Below, piece by piece: positions 19,363 through 27,897 of a stretch of 64,000 nucleotides of DNA. The position numbers and the translations under genes are program-made. Location of the stretch: contig CAJFUA010000021.1 of NCBI GenBank assembly GCA_904420085.1, positions 1-64,000 of the forward strand. The letters run 5' to 3'. Under the pieces are notes generated by a model that made no database searches, was not told the origin of the DNA, and saw only the letters and a program-made list of their open reading frames with translations. This DNA is from an uncultured Eubacterium sp. (GTDB lineage Bacteria; Bacillota; Clostridia; Lachnospirales; Lachnospiraceae). Within the stretch, counting starts at the first letter, position 1; every line of letters starts with the position of its first letter.

Positions 19363-21409
19363 ATCTTTCCAGTTCTTCCAGCCATTCTCTCACACAAGCA
19401 TCGCTTGGCATTCTCAAATCCCCTCTCGGAGATACCGCCACGGTTCCCACTTTTGGGCCGTCCGGCAGACAGCTTCTCTTAAACTGCTGGGAGAAAAATC
19501 TTTTATAAAATACTTTCAGCCACTTTAAAATCATCTCACGGTCATAGATTTCCTGAAATGCTTTTTCCGCTAAAAACAAAATTTTTTTCGGTGCATATCC
19601 GAATCTCAGAACGTAGTACAGGAAGAAATCGTGTAATTCGTAAGGACCTACTAAATCTTCTGTTTTCTGAGCGATTTTTCCATTCTTTGGCGGAAGCAGT
19701 TCCGGGCTGACCGGCGTATCCAGCACATCATTCAGCACTTCTGTCAATTTCCGCTCCTCCGTGGTGTCTGCAAAATATTTTACCAGGTGTCTTACCAGTG
19801 TCTTTGGTACACCTGCATTGACGCCATACATGGACATATGATCGCCGTTGTAGGTTGCCCAGCCCAGCGCCAGTTCCGACATATCTCCGGTACCGATTAC
19901 CAGTCCGTTATACTCATTTGCAAAATCCATCAACAGATAGGTCCTCTGTCTCGCCTGAGCATTTTCATAAGTGACATCCCGAATATTCATATCATGTCCG
20001 ATTTGTTTGAAGTGCAGTTCCACTGCCTCTGCAATATTCACTTCTTTCAGTTCACATCCCAGAACCCGGATCATTTTCAACGCATTGTTATAAGTTCTGT
20101 CCGTAGTACCGAATCCCGGCATAGTTACTGTAATAATCCCTTTCCGGTCAAGCCCTAAACTGTCAAATGCCCTGACCGTCACAAGCAGTGCCAAAGTAGA
20201 ATCCAACCCGCCTGAAATACCGACTACCACATGTTTACACCCGGTATGTTCCAACCGCTTTTTTAATCCCATGGTCTGAATAGACAATATTTCTTCACAT
20301 CTCTTTTCTCTTTCCGATTCATTGACCGGAACAAAAGGTGACTTATCTATCTTTCTTTCAAAAACAAACTTTCTTTTCTGCAATTCAATTTCAATCTCTT
20401 CATACTCGGAATCCGCTTCCCTTGTAGGTTGAAATGTACTGATTCTTGCTCGTTCCGCCGCCAGTTTGTCCAAATCAATTTCCGCATATACCGTCTCATT
20501 AGTAAATTTTTCTGCTTCTGCCAGAATGGTTCCATTTTCTGCTATCAGATTGTGGGCGGCAAACACCAAATCCGTGGTGGATTCTCCTTCTCCTGCATCC
20601 GCATAAATATATGCGGAAACGGTGCGGGCAGACTGCCCGGAAACAAGATTTTTCCGATAACTGTCTTTTCCAACCGTCTCATCACTGGCAGATAAATTGG
20701 CAATGACGGTAGCACCCGCCAAGGCATGTCCCGTGCTGGGAGGATTGGCAACCCATAAGTCTTCGCATATTTCCACTGCAAAGGTAAAGTTCTTTATATT
20801 TGTACATTGAAACAGCAGATTGGTTCCAAAAGGAACGGAGTCTTCCCAATATTCTCCCTCATCATCATATTCACCGTCATATTCGTCATCATATTCACTA
20901 TCCTGTCCCAGTTTAAAGTTTTTGATAATGTAGGAACCTGCCACAATCGGCTTTTCTTCTTCCTCTTCATCATAATAATTGATATGCTGATATCCTTCCA
21001 CTCCCACACCAGAAGAAAAGTGACGTGCCTCGTAGAACTCTGAATAATTGGGAATATGAGATTTTGGCACAAATCCTGCCACCTCGCCGTCATAAATAAC
21101 GGCTGCCACATTGTATAATTTTCTCTTAAAAAGCATTGGCAGTCCTACAATGACAGCAATCTCCTTATCTTTTGTAAATGGCACCACGATTCTTAACAAA
21201 GAATCGAGCGCCTTATCCAGCATGGACTGCTGCCAGAACAAATCTCCGGCAGTATAACCGGTAACACAGAGTTCAGGAAATACCACTAACTGTACTCCCT
21301 GCTGATAAACTTCTTCAATCCGTCTGCAAATTTCCTTGCAGTTATATCCGCAGTCTCCTACTTTAATTTTCGGCGTTGCTGCTGCTACTTTTATAAATCC
21401 ATTTTTCAT
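19361..21409 (-). CDS. nadE: Glutamine-dependent NAD+ synthetase
   Basis: A 682-residue two-domain enzyme that amidates nicotinate adenine dinucleotide with glutamine nitrogen. The N-terminal nitrilase-type glutaminase has Glu46, Lys116 and Cys215 (VEICEDLW). The C-terminal synthetase has the P-loop SGGLDS (residues 399-404) and IGTGDMSELALGWATYNGDHMSMY. An odd acidic insert (about residues 146-190) rich in Asp, Glu and Tyr interrupts the glutaminase domain. Together with pncA and pncB in this window it covers the ends of the NAD salvage route. Confidence 0.95.
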   Translation of the reverse strand: MKNGFIKVAAATPKIKVGDCGYNCKEICRRIEEVYQQGVQLVVFPELCVTGYTAGDLFWQQSMLDKALDSLLRIVVPFTKDKEIAVIVGLPMLFKRKLYNVAAVIYDGEVAGFVPKSHIPNYSEFYEARHFSSGVGVEGYQHINYYDEEEEEKPIVAGSYIIKNFKLGQDSEYDDEYDGEYDDEGEYWEDSVPFGTNLLFQCTNIKNFTFAVEICEDLWVANPPSTGHALAGATVIANLSASDETVGKDSYRKNLVSGQSARTVSAYIYADAGEGESTTDLVFAAHNLIAENGTILAEAEKFTNETVYAEIDLDKLAAERARISTFQPTREADSEYEEIEIELQKRKFVFERKIDKSPFVPVNESEREKRCEEILSIQTMGLKKRLEHTGCKHVVVGISGGLDSTLALLVTVRAFDSLGLDRKGIITVTMPGFGTTDRTYNNALKMIRVLGCELKEVNIAEAVELHFKQIGHDMNIRDVTYENAQARQRTYLLMDFANEYNGLVIGTGDMSELALGWATYNGDHMSMYGVNAGVPKTLVRHLVKYFADTTEERKLTEVLNDVLDTPVSPELLPPKNGKIAQKTEDLVGPYELHDFFLYYVLRFGYAPKKILFLAEKAFQEIYDREMILKWLKVFYKRFFSQQFKRSCLPDGPKVGTVAVSPRGDLRMPSDACVREWLEELER

Positions 21410-21496
21410 AAATTACCTCACACGTTTTTATAATGTCTTTTTACTGTATAATTTGCCTAATATTGTAACATTTTATCCCGTGAAATACAAATCCGC

Positions 21497-21535
21497 AAAA
21501 AAATTCAAGGGTATTGCAGAATCAACACCCTTGAA
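21497..21535 (-). terminator. Intrinsic terminator after the amidase gene
   Basis: Stem TTCAAGGGT with its complement and a 14-base loop, followed on the minus strand by a run of seven or more T residues, upstream of nadE. Confidence 0.8.
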
Positions 21536-21571
21536 ACTTCTGTTTACAAGAAAATTTTTCCATTTTTCATT

Positions 21572-22339
21572 TTAACTTCTGATAAATGTATTATATCCCA
21601 ATGTTCTCAATCTCTGTTCCGTCATTACTGCATTGTCCAGTTTTTCAAAATCTCCAACCACAACTTTGGAAAGTCCGTCTTCTGTTACGACCGTCGCCTG
21701 AAATCCCTGATTTTTCAACTGTGTCATCAGATTGTTTGCCAGACGGGCATTTTTAAATGCACCTACCTGTACTCTGTAAAGAGAACTGTCCGAGGCATTT
21801 ACTCCCTGAGTATTCAATGTATCAATAATTCCATCAGCGATTGCCTGTGCAATTTCATCAAACTTTTCGTCAAACAACGCATTATCTTTCTCAGAATTAA
21901 TAAATCCCACTTCTAACAGTGCAGCCGGCATTTTTGTTCTTTTTAATACCACCAAGTTTGGTCTCTCCACAACGCCTTTATCTTCAAAACCAAGAGCCAC
22001 CAGGTTTTCATTAATATTTCTGGCAAGCTGTGCTTTCAGACCTTCATCATTGTAAACCAGTGTCTGAATACCGCTGTAATTTCCCGGTATTGCCGAAGAA
22101 TTTCTATGAAAAGATACAAATAAATCCCCGCCTGCATTATTTGCAATGGTTGCTTTCTCAAACGGTGTGTTATATACATCTGTTGTCCTTGTATAGACTA
22201 CATCATATCCTGCGTTGCTTAATAATTCACCCACGGCCATGGCAAGCGCCAGAGCATCATCTTTTTCCTGTCTTCCATTAAAAGTTGCTCCCGGATCGGA
22301 CCCGCCATGCCCCGGGTCTATAACAATTCTATTCGCCAT
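21572..22339 (-). CDS. N-acetylmuramoyl-L-alanine amidase with SPOR domain, CwlC-like
   Basis: A 255-residue Amidase_3 protein that cuts the bond between muramic acid and the stem peptide. Zinc ligands are His11 (DPGHGG), Glu25 and His78 (SFHRNS); catalytic Glu143 is in LLEVGF. Residues about 187-255 form a SPOR domain that binds denuded glycan. There is no signal peptide, as in Bacillus CwlC, which acts from inside the mother cell during lysis. A sigma-E-type promoter just upstream supports that role. I chose ATG 22339 because the predicted transcript would start only a few bases before the alternative ATG at 22354. Confidence 0.88.
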   Translation of the reverse strand: MANRIVIDPGHGGSDPGATFNGRQEKDDALALAMAVGELLSNAGYDVVYTRTTDVYNTPFEKATIANNAGGDLFVSFHRNSSAIPGNYSGIQTLVYNDEGLKAQLARNINENLVALGFEDKGVVERPNLVVLKRTKMPAALLEVGFINSEKDNALFDEKFDEIAQAIADGIIDTLNTQGVNASDSSLYRVQVGAFKNARLANNLMTQLKNQGFQATVVTEDGLSKVVVGDFEKLDNAVMTEQRLRTLGYNTFIRS

Positions 22340-22367
22340 ATTTACCTGATACATTCTTTATCATCAT

Positions 22368-22396
22368 AATATATGACCTGCGAAACTTAAATATTA
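22368..22396 (-). promoter_or_regulatory. Predicted sigma-E (mother-cell) promoter of the amidase gene
   Basis: On the minus strand TAATATT (sigma-E -35 form KMATATT) is followed after 14 bases by CATATATT, seven of eight matches to CATACAnT. It overlaps the stop codon of the preceding lipoprotein gene. Confidence 0.6.
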
Positions 22397-22720
22397 CTGA
22401 TTATTTTGTTTTTTGTTTGTTGTATTGTTTTTATTACCATTGTTATTATTATTGTTGTCTCCATCCACATCATCTACTATATCGCTGACGCCGTCTTCAA
22501 TGTCATCACCAATATCATCAATGACACCATTATCTGTAGCATCGTCTACATTTCCCGCATTTCCATTATTATCCATGTTTTCTGTTGTGTTATCATTGAT
22601 TACGTTTTCCGTTGTCTCCTCTACTGATGTAGTTTCATCTTCGTTATTTCCACATGCTGCAAAAGTAAATACAGACAGCATCAGTGTTAATACTAATAAG
22701 TAATTTCTAAAATGTTTCAT
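22394..22720 (-). CDS. Small acidic lipoprotein, unknown function
   Basis: A 108-residue protein beginning MKHFRNYLLVLTLML with a lipobox-like FAAC, so it is likely lipidated at that cysteine and held on the outer face of the membrane. The rest is low complexity: acidic in the middle, rich in Asp, Asn and Thr, then an asparagine-lysine tail. No domain is recognisable. ATG 22720 has GGAGG eight bases upstream; the longer frame to 22810 has no support. It lies between dapB and the amidase gene. Confidence 0.75.
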   Translation of the reverse strand: MKHFRNYLLVLTLMLSVFTFAACGNNEDETTSVEETTENVINDNTTENMDNNGNAGNVDDATDNGVIDDIGDDIEDGVSDIVDDVDGDNNNNNNGNKNNTTNKKQNNQ

Positions 22721-22808
22721 AATAAAATCCTCCAAATTATAATGTTCAGTGCACTTTGTGTGCAAAATCTGTATGACTTTATTATTTTCAAAAATATTTT
22801 TTTTATGC

Positions 22809-22876
22809 AAAAAACAGAAGTCATTTTTATCAGTTTTGCAAGTAAAACGCTTTCCTGTAAAGTGACTTCTGTTTTT
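22809..22876 (-). terminator. Terminator after dapB
   Basis: Arms AAAACAGAAGTCA and TGACTTCTGTTTTT enclose about 39 bases with a small inner hairpin; T runs flank both sides, so it may work in both directions. Confidence 0.7.
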
Positions 22877-22895
22877 ATCACAATTTTAAAATTAT

Positions 22896-23651
22896 TTAAT
22901 TAATTACGTCTGACATATCATACATACCCGGCGCTTTTCCTGCCAAAAACTTTGCGGCATCAATAGCGCCTTTCGCAAAAATTGCTTTCGAATAGGCTGT
23001 ATGTTTTATTTCGATTACCTCATCGGTTCCTGCAAAAATAACTTCATGTTCTCCCACGATGGTTCCGCCTCTGACGGCAGAAAGACCAATTTCTTTCTTT
23101 TTTCTTTTTTCACGAACCGTGCTTCTATCATATGTATAGTCATATTCATTATCCAATACCTGATTGATACAGTCCGCCAATGCCAATGCCGTTCCACTGG
23201 GTGCATCCACCTTCTGATTGTGATGTTTTTCCACAATCTCGATATCAAATCCTCTGTCAGCCAATACATCCGTTGCAATTCTGAGTATTTTCATCAATGT
23301 ATTAATTCCAAGAGACATATTTGCCGAGCGGAGGATTGCCACATGTTTGCCGGCTTCATTGACTTTCTCCAACTGTTCCGCCGACAGTCCTGTAGTACAC
23401 ACGACTACCGGCGTATCGGCACTGACCGCATAATCCAGCAGATCATCAATAGCTGTCGTCACTGCAAAATCAATGATTGCATCTGCCTTTACGTTACATT
23501 CCCTGATGGAACGGAATACCGGATATTCATTAGCTATTCCTGTATATGCATCAACCCCGGCTACGATTTGAACATCTTCATCCTGACTGACAAGCTCTGT
23601 AATGACTCTTCCCATTTTGCCATTACAGCCATGCATAATAACGTTAATCAT
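22896..23651 (-). CDS. dapB: 4-hydroxy-tetrahydrodipicolinate reductase
   Basis: A 251-residue enzyme reducing the DapA product with NAD(P)H on the path to diaminopimelate and lysine. It has the nucleotide-binding GCNGKMG near the N-terminus and the substrate motif EKHHNQKVDAPSGTA with its paired histidines. Length is normal for the family. AGGAGG precedes the start. It lies 34 bases after dapA and shares its riboswitch control; a terminator follows. Confidence 0.97.
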   Translation of the reverse strand: MINVIMHGCNGKMGRVITELVSQDEDVQIVAGVDAYTGIANEYPVFRSIRECNVKADAIIDFAVTTAIDDLLDYAVSADTPVVVCTTGLSAEQLEKVNEAGKHVAILRSANMSLGINTLMKILRIATDVLADRGFDIEIVEKHHNQKVDAPSGTALALADCINQVLDNEYDYTYDRSTVREKRKKKEIGLSAVRGGTIVGEHEVIFAGTDEVIEIKHTAYSKAIFAKGAIDAAKFLAGKAPGMYDMSDVIN

Positions 23652-23685
23652 TTTTTCCTCCTAATGTCTGAAATGTGCATTGCCT

Positions 23686-24570
23686 TTACAATACGCCATA
23701 ATCCTGTAGTGCTTTTCTCAATCTTTCTTTATGTGCATCCGAAAGTTCCGTTAACGGTGCTCTTAAAGTTCCTGCATCAAATCCCAGCATGTTCATGGCT
23801 GCCTTTACCGGTATCGGATTCACTTCACAAAACAGTGCATCAATCACATCAATCGCCTCCAACTGAAGTTCTGCAGCTTTTTTTACATCTCCATTGAAAA
23901 ATGCGTAAACCATATCATGAACTTTCTTTGGCGCCACATGGGACCAGACAGATATCACACCTTTTCCACCCAGAGACAGAATCGGCAGCACCTGATCGTC
24001 ATTTCCCGAATAAATATCAATACATCCGCCAGCCAAAGCCGCCAGTTTTGCAACTGCTGAAATGTTTCCTGATGCTTCCTTGACAGCTACCACATTTTTT
24101 ACTTCTTTTGCTATTCTGACCGCAGTTTCCGGTTGAATGGTAGTGCCTGTTCTTCCCGGTATATTATACATAATAATCGGAATGTTTACGGCATCAGAAA
24201 TTGCCTTATAATACTGATATAATCCTTCCTGCGTACATTTATTATAATATGGTGTCACACAGAGTAATCCGTCCGCTCCCACTTCTTCTGCTTTTTTAGA
24301 CATATTTACTGCTTCTCTTGTACAATTTGAGCCTGTGCCTGCAATGACCGGAACACGTCCTGCAACCTTTTCCACGCAGTATTTAATGGTTGCAATGTGT
24401 TCTTCATCATCCATGGTGGAAGACTCGCCTGTGGTTCCACAGACAATAATTGCATCGGTACTTCCCGCTATCTGCGCTTCAATAATCTCTCCAAACGCGT
24501 CAAAATTAATGGAACCATCCTCGTTAAATGGTGTAATAATCGCTACACCGGCACCTGTAAAAATTGCCAT
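23686..24570 (-). CDS. dapA: 4-hydroxy-tetrahydrodipicolinate synthase
   Basis: A 294-residue TIM-barrel aldolase joining pyruvate and aspartate semialdehyde. The Schiff-base lysine is Lys164 (VVAVKEASGN), with Tyr135 in MYNIPGRTG and the CGTTGES loop. AGGAGG lies nine bases before the start. It is the first gene of a dapA-dapB operon controlled by the lysine riboswitch upstream, so expression should fall when lysine is plentiful. Confidence 0.97.
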   Translation of the reverse strand: MAIFTGAGVAIITPFNEDGSINFDAFGEIIEAQIAGSTDAIIVCGTTGESSTMDDEEHIATIKYCVEKVAGRVPVIAGTGSNCTREAVNMSKKAEEVGADGLLCVTPYYNKCTQEGLYQYYKAISDAVNIPIIMYNIPGRTGTTIQPETAVRIAKEVKNVVAVKEASGNISAVAKLAALAGGCIDIYSGNDDQVLPILSLGGKGVISVWSHVAPKKVHDMVYAFFNGDVKKAAELQLEAIDVIDALFCEVNPIPVKAAMNMLGFDAGTLRAPLTELSDAHKERLRKALQDYGVL

Positions 24571-24613
24571 ATCACATTTCCTCCTAAAAATATCAATTAT
24601 TTTAGTTAATCAT

Positions 24614-24850
24614 AGTAAAAGGAGCTTAAACATAAGCTCCTTATAAGAATTCTATATAATACTTATAAGTAGCTCTCCATCAATTAGCTCTTCATCAAAT
24701 TGACGACAGTCATATGGCTGTTAACCATATGCCCAGAATAAACAGTCCGGCTGTTTACTCTTCGGCACTCCCTCCTTTCCAATATCATCACCTGTCTCCG
24801 GGACATCCGATATTCTACTGATAAGTCGTGCAACCTCTACTATTATTTAA
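24614..24850 (-). promoter_or_regulatory. Lysine riboswitch (L box) with terminator and antiterminator
   Basis: On the minus strand the aptamer (about 24841 to 24668) shows L-box landmarks: AGAGG after the P1 strand, the AGTGCCGAAG block, the TTCTGGGCATATGG block and ACTGTC. P1 is AGTAG (24837-24841) with CTACT (24668-24672). The second P1 strand lies inside an antiterminator strand (AGCTACTTATAAG) that can pair with CTTATAAGGAGCT; that in turn overlaps the terminator hairpin AAGGAGCTT...AAGCTCCTTTT (24617-24642). This gives a readable switch: ligand-bound P1 frees the terminator. It fills most of the gap before dapA. Confidence 0.93.
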
Positions 24851-24859
24851 CTATTTATT

Positions 24860-24888
24860 ATAATAACACCAGTCATTCATAGTGTCAA
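24860..24888 (-). promoter_or_regulatory. Sigma-A promoter of the riboswitch-dapAB transcript
   Basis: Perfect TTGACA, 17 bases, TATTAT on the minus strand, ending shortly before the riboswitch. Confidence 0.75.
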
Positions 24889-24968
24889 CCCGGCACCATT
24901 TCCAATTTATATAATATATTATATTCAGCAATTCTACTTTTGCTTTTAATTTTGCCATTGCCTGCAAA

Positions 24969-26171
24969 TTATCTGATGATATCCTGTTCACTGTTTTCCT
25001 GCTGTAAACTCTGATTTTTCTCTCCATAGCCTTCCGGCACTCCTAGTTTTTGATAAACTTTCCCCAATCCGGTTATTTTTCCGGTATAGGTATCCAGTAA
25101 AGCAGAACCACTGTTCTTATAGTCAGACTTACTGAAAGAAAACCATGAATACCGTTCCACATATTCCCGCTTATCCAACTCCGGAAGTATAATTTTCATA
25201 TAATTAATGGCGGACTGTCTTGTCTGTTTCGTCCAGTCCGGCACACCGGATAAGGCAAATTCCGTAATCCAAATCGGTTTATGATACATTTCCCATGACT
25301 CGTCCACAATATCCAGAAATGCCTTGGCTCCCTTTTCATCATGCCAATTCCAATAATGGTGCAGTGCAATAAAATCCACATCCATTTTATTTTCTTCCAT
25401 TTTTTCCATAAACGGCTGAAACCAGTCGGTGGAAATAGAAGGCCAGACAGAAACTGCGGGACTTCCCACATATAACCCTTTGTTCAGCAACGGTTTCATT
25501 CCTTCTATTGCCGTATCGACGGACATATTGGACTGATCCGGTCTGTCCGGTTCATTGAAAGCCAAAAGATATTTGTATCCTCTTTTCGGAAGCACCTCTA
25601 CTTCATTTCCATCGGTAGGTGCTGTCGTCCAAAACATTGGTACAAACTGCAAATCCTGAAAAGATGTATAATTATGTTTGCTGATACTCCAGTTATAGTA
25701 CCATGAAACATCCCAGTCAGTGGCATTGACATTGGCAGCCATCTCTTTATTCATACACAATCCTTTTTTATTGACATAAAAGGAAAATATATCCGAATAA
25801 ATCACACCGCCATGTTTTAAATTCGTCTTAATATAAGCATCATGTCTGGAAACCGTTGTTGTATAGTATTCAAAACTTGTTTTGTCACCGGATACCTTCC
25901 CCTGTTTTTCTCCATTCACATAAATTTCATAGCTTTCTACTTCATCCATATCTTCGGCAGAATTCCACTCAATGGTAATATAACCTGCCGGCTGCAGACT
26001 TCCCTTTTGGGGCAATACAATTGCTTCAGTCTTCCACTGATTCTTTAATTTGTTAATCCTGGAAATCCTTTGATTTTTTGCAATGTTCAGCCACAAAATA
26101 CTTCCTATAACAACCACAGCCAATAGGATTCCAAGCCACAAAAACAATTTCTTTTTCTTTGTCTGATTCAT
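24969..26171 (-). CDS. Membrane-anchored GH128-type endo-beta-1,3-glucanase
   Basis: A 400-residue protein with an N-terminal membrane helix (residues 9-29) and no cleavage site, so it is probably tethered outside the cell. Residues about 48-135 form a small beta-sandwich beginning LPQKGSLQPAGYITIEWN, shared with its three neighbours. The catalytic part has clan GH-A/GH128-like glutamates in AFNEPD (Glu207, acid/base) and WITEFA (Glu304, nucleophile), with VDFIALHHY between. ATG 26171 was chosen; a longer frame lacks support. It lacks the basic FN3 tail of its paralogues. Confidence 0.82.
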   Translation of the reverse strand: MNQTKKKKLFLWLGILLAVVVIGSILWLNIAKNQRISRINKLKNQWKTEAIVLPQKGSLQPAGYITIEWNSAEDMDEVESYEIYVNGEKQGKVSGDKTSFEYYTTTVSRHDAYIKTNLKHGGVIYSDIFSFYVNKKGLCMNKEMAANVNATDWDVSWYYNWSISKHNYTSFQDLQFVPMFWTTAPTDGNEVEVLPKRGYKYLLAFNEPDRPDQSNMSVDTAIEGMKPLLNKGLYVGSPAVSVWPSISTDWFQPFMEKMEENKMDVDFIALHHYWNWHDEKGAKAFLDIVDESWEMYHKPIWITEFALSGVPDWTKQTRQSAINYMKIILPELDKREYVERYSWFSFSKSDYKNSGSALLDTYTGKITGLGKVYQKLGVPEGYGEKNQSLQQENSEQDIIR

Positions 26172-26310
26172 ATATTCCAACTCTCCTACAATTATCGTAT
26201 ATTTATCCTGACTACAATAAATCGGACATCTTGAAGCACGGCTTCCCGTTGTGCCCTTACTCGGCAAATGATATTTTATGTAAACACAATATTGCTTGGG
26301 GCTTTTGCTA
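26172..26310 (-). other. Leader region with a small hairpin, function unknown
   Basis: The 139 bases before the membrane-anchored glucanase are more GC-rich in the middle (26216-26265) than other gaps. They can form a hairpin around ACGGgaagCCGT flanked by GCAC and GTGC. No known riboswitch pattern was recognised. Confidence 0.25.
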
Positions 26311-26344
26311 TAAAGAAAAGGGTCTTTTACAACCCTTTTCTTTA
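26311..26344 (-). terminator. Terminator after the second GH128 gene
   Basis: Stem TAAAGAAAAGGGT with its complement and an eight-base loop, ten bases past the stop codon at 26354; the T-rich part lies in the descending arm. Confidence 0.65.
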
Positions 26345-26353
26345 TGTTTCATG

Positions 26354-27880
26354 TTATTTTTTAATTTTAACGCTCTTTACTTTACTCCATGAACCATACA
26401 GTTTTTTCTTTCCATTTTTGGCATAGGCTCTTGCTTTATAGTAATAGCGTTTCTTTTTCTTAAGCTTCTTAAAGGTATAAGTAGTTTTTTTAATGGTCTT
26501 GCTCCAATATCCCCGAAACTTTTTGTTATTACAAATCCGAATCTGGTAACCTGCGGCATTTTTTACCTTTTTCAAGGTGATTTTTACTCTTCTCTTCTTC
26601 AGATTTTTAACAGACTTGATGGTTACTTTTTTCGGTTTCTTAACCTTTTTTGTCGTTGTCACTTTTTTTGCATTGAGGTACTTTGTATCCTGACCCGACT
26701 TTTTCGGATTCGTCAGATTTCCTGCCTTATATTCCGTGGTCGGATTTCCATAATCTCTATAAATTTCCCCTGCCGGTGTTAATGCACCGGTGGCATAATA
26801 CCAAAGTCCCGCATCATCCTGTTTTGTATCACGGGAAGCGGCATCAAAAGAGAAAAATGAATATCGCTCAACGTAAGATCTGGCATCCAATCCCGGTATC
26901 ACTGCCTTTACAAACTCTGCCGTTCCACTTCTGGTAATATACTCTCCCGTGGTAGATAATTCCGTAATCCAAATCGGTTTATGATACTTATTCCAACACG
27001 CATCTACTACCGTAGTTAAGAACCATTCCGCCATTTCGGCTCCCTGATAATTATCCGGATAACAATGTATCGTAATAAAATCAACATCCAGATTCGGATT
27101 TGCATTGATTTGGTTCATAAACGGCTGAAACCAATTTGTAGAATTGGTTGGCCAGATAGCTGTAGCCGGTGATCCCACTCTTACGCCTTTGTTCATAAAC
27201 GCCGGCCAAAAGGAAACGGCATCAGCAACACTCATATTCGCCTGTTTCTTAAAATCCGGTTCATTATACCCTAGCACATATTTTGCTCCGGTGGCAACTG
27301 CCTGATTCACCTTTCTTTCACTATCTGCCAATGAATTGGAATTCCATACCATAGGTACGAATTCTATTTTCTTAAAGTCGTCAGCAAATTCTATTCCCTG
27401 CTGTGGATTTGATTTCAAATTTTCAAACTCTGCTAACCTCCAATTATAATACCAGGATACATTGATCTCATACGGAGCAATATGCCTTCCCATACTGGAA
27501 TCTATACATATTCCTTTTTTGGAAACGCGAAACTTTACCGTATCCGTATATACTTTTTCCCCATTAGAAAGCGTAGCTTCAACCCACGCAGAATGATAGT
27601 TCACCTTTGTCGTATAAAACTCATAGGAAGTTTTTGTAGTGGTAGCTTCCAGTTTACCGTCTACATATAACTTATAAGTTTTTACTTTTCCATAATCATT
27701 TGCATTGGTCCAGTTGATATCGATATATCCGGCTGCTACCAAATTGTTATAAGAGGGACTGGTAATTGCAAACTTCGTAAACGCTTTTACCTCTGTTGAC
27801 AAATTCTTATTTGTCAAATTTACAGAAAAAATCATTGTCAATGCTAATATGAAAGACAATATCTTCTTAAACCCTTTCAT
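26354..27880 (-). CDS. Secreted GH128-type endo-beta-1,3-glucanase with basic FN3-like tail
   Basis: A 508-residue secreted protein. A signal peptide covers about residues 1-33. An N-terminal beta-sandwich (38-122) precedes the GH128-like catalytic domain with Glu207 (GYNEPD) and Glu307 (WITELS). After a short linker, residues about 412-508 form a fibronectin-III-like domain extremely rich in lysine and arginine. There is no LPxTG or S-layer motif, so the basic tail may hold the enzyme on the polyanionic wall (inference). GAGG precedes the start; the next paralogue ends 17 bases upstream. Confidence 0.83.
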   Translation of the reverse strand: MKGFKKILSFILALTMIFSVNLTNKNLSTEVKAFTKFAITSPSYNNLVAAGYIDINWTNANDYGKVKTYKLYVDGKLEATTTKTSYEFYTTKVNYHSAWVEATLSNGEKVYTDTVKFRVSKKGICIDSSMGRHIAPYEINVSWYYNWRLAEFENLKSNPQQGIEFADDFKKIEFVPMVWNSNSLADSERKVNQAVATGAKYVLGYNEPDFKKQANMSVADAVSFWPAFMNKGVRVGSPATAIWPTNSTNWFQPFMNQINANPNLDVDFITIHCYPDNYQGAEMAEWFLTTVVDACWNKYHKPIWITELSTTGEYITRSGTAEFVKAVIPGLDARSYVERYSFFSFDAASRDTKQDDAGLWYYATGALTPAGEIYRDYGNPTTEYKAGNLTNPKKSGQDTKYLNAKKVTTTKKVKKPKKVTIKSVKNLKKRRVKITLKKVKNAAGYQIRICNNKKFRGYWSKTIKKTTYTFKKLKKKKRYYYKARAYAKNGKKKLYGSWSKVKSVKIKK

Positions 27881-27897
27881 CTCACTACCTCACGTTG

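Noticed and set aside
22721..22810. N-terminal extension of the lipoprotein to 22810
   Set aside because: It would put 30 hydrophilic residues before the signal peptide and run into the dapB terminator; GGAGG supports ATG 22720.
23001..23897. Long plus-strand reading frame of 298 codons over dapB and dapA
   Set aside because: It is the reverse shadow of two clearly recognised enzymes and has no ribosome site or family resemblance. The same applies to the 262-codon plus-strand frame over sufB at 9082-9870.
26172..26310. Known riboswitch before the membrane-anchored glucanase
   Set aside because: A hairpin is visible, but the conserved blocks of c-di-GMP, fluoride, cobalamin and other common classes were not found.
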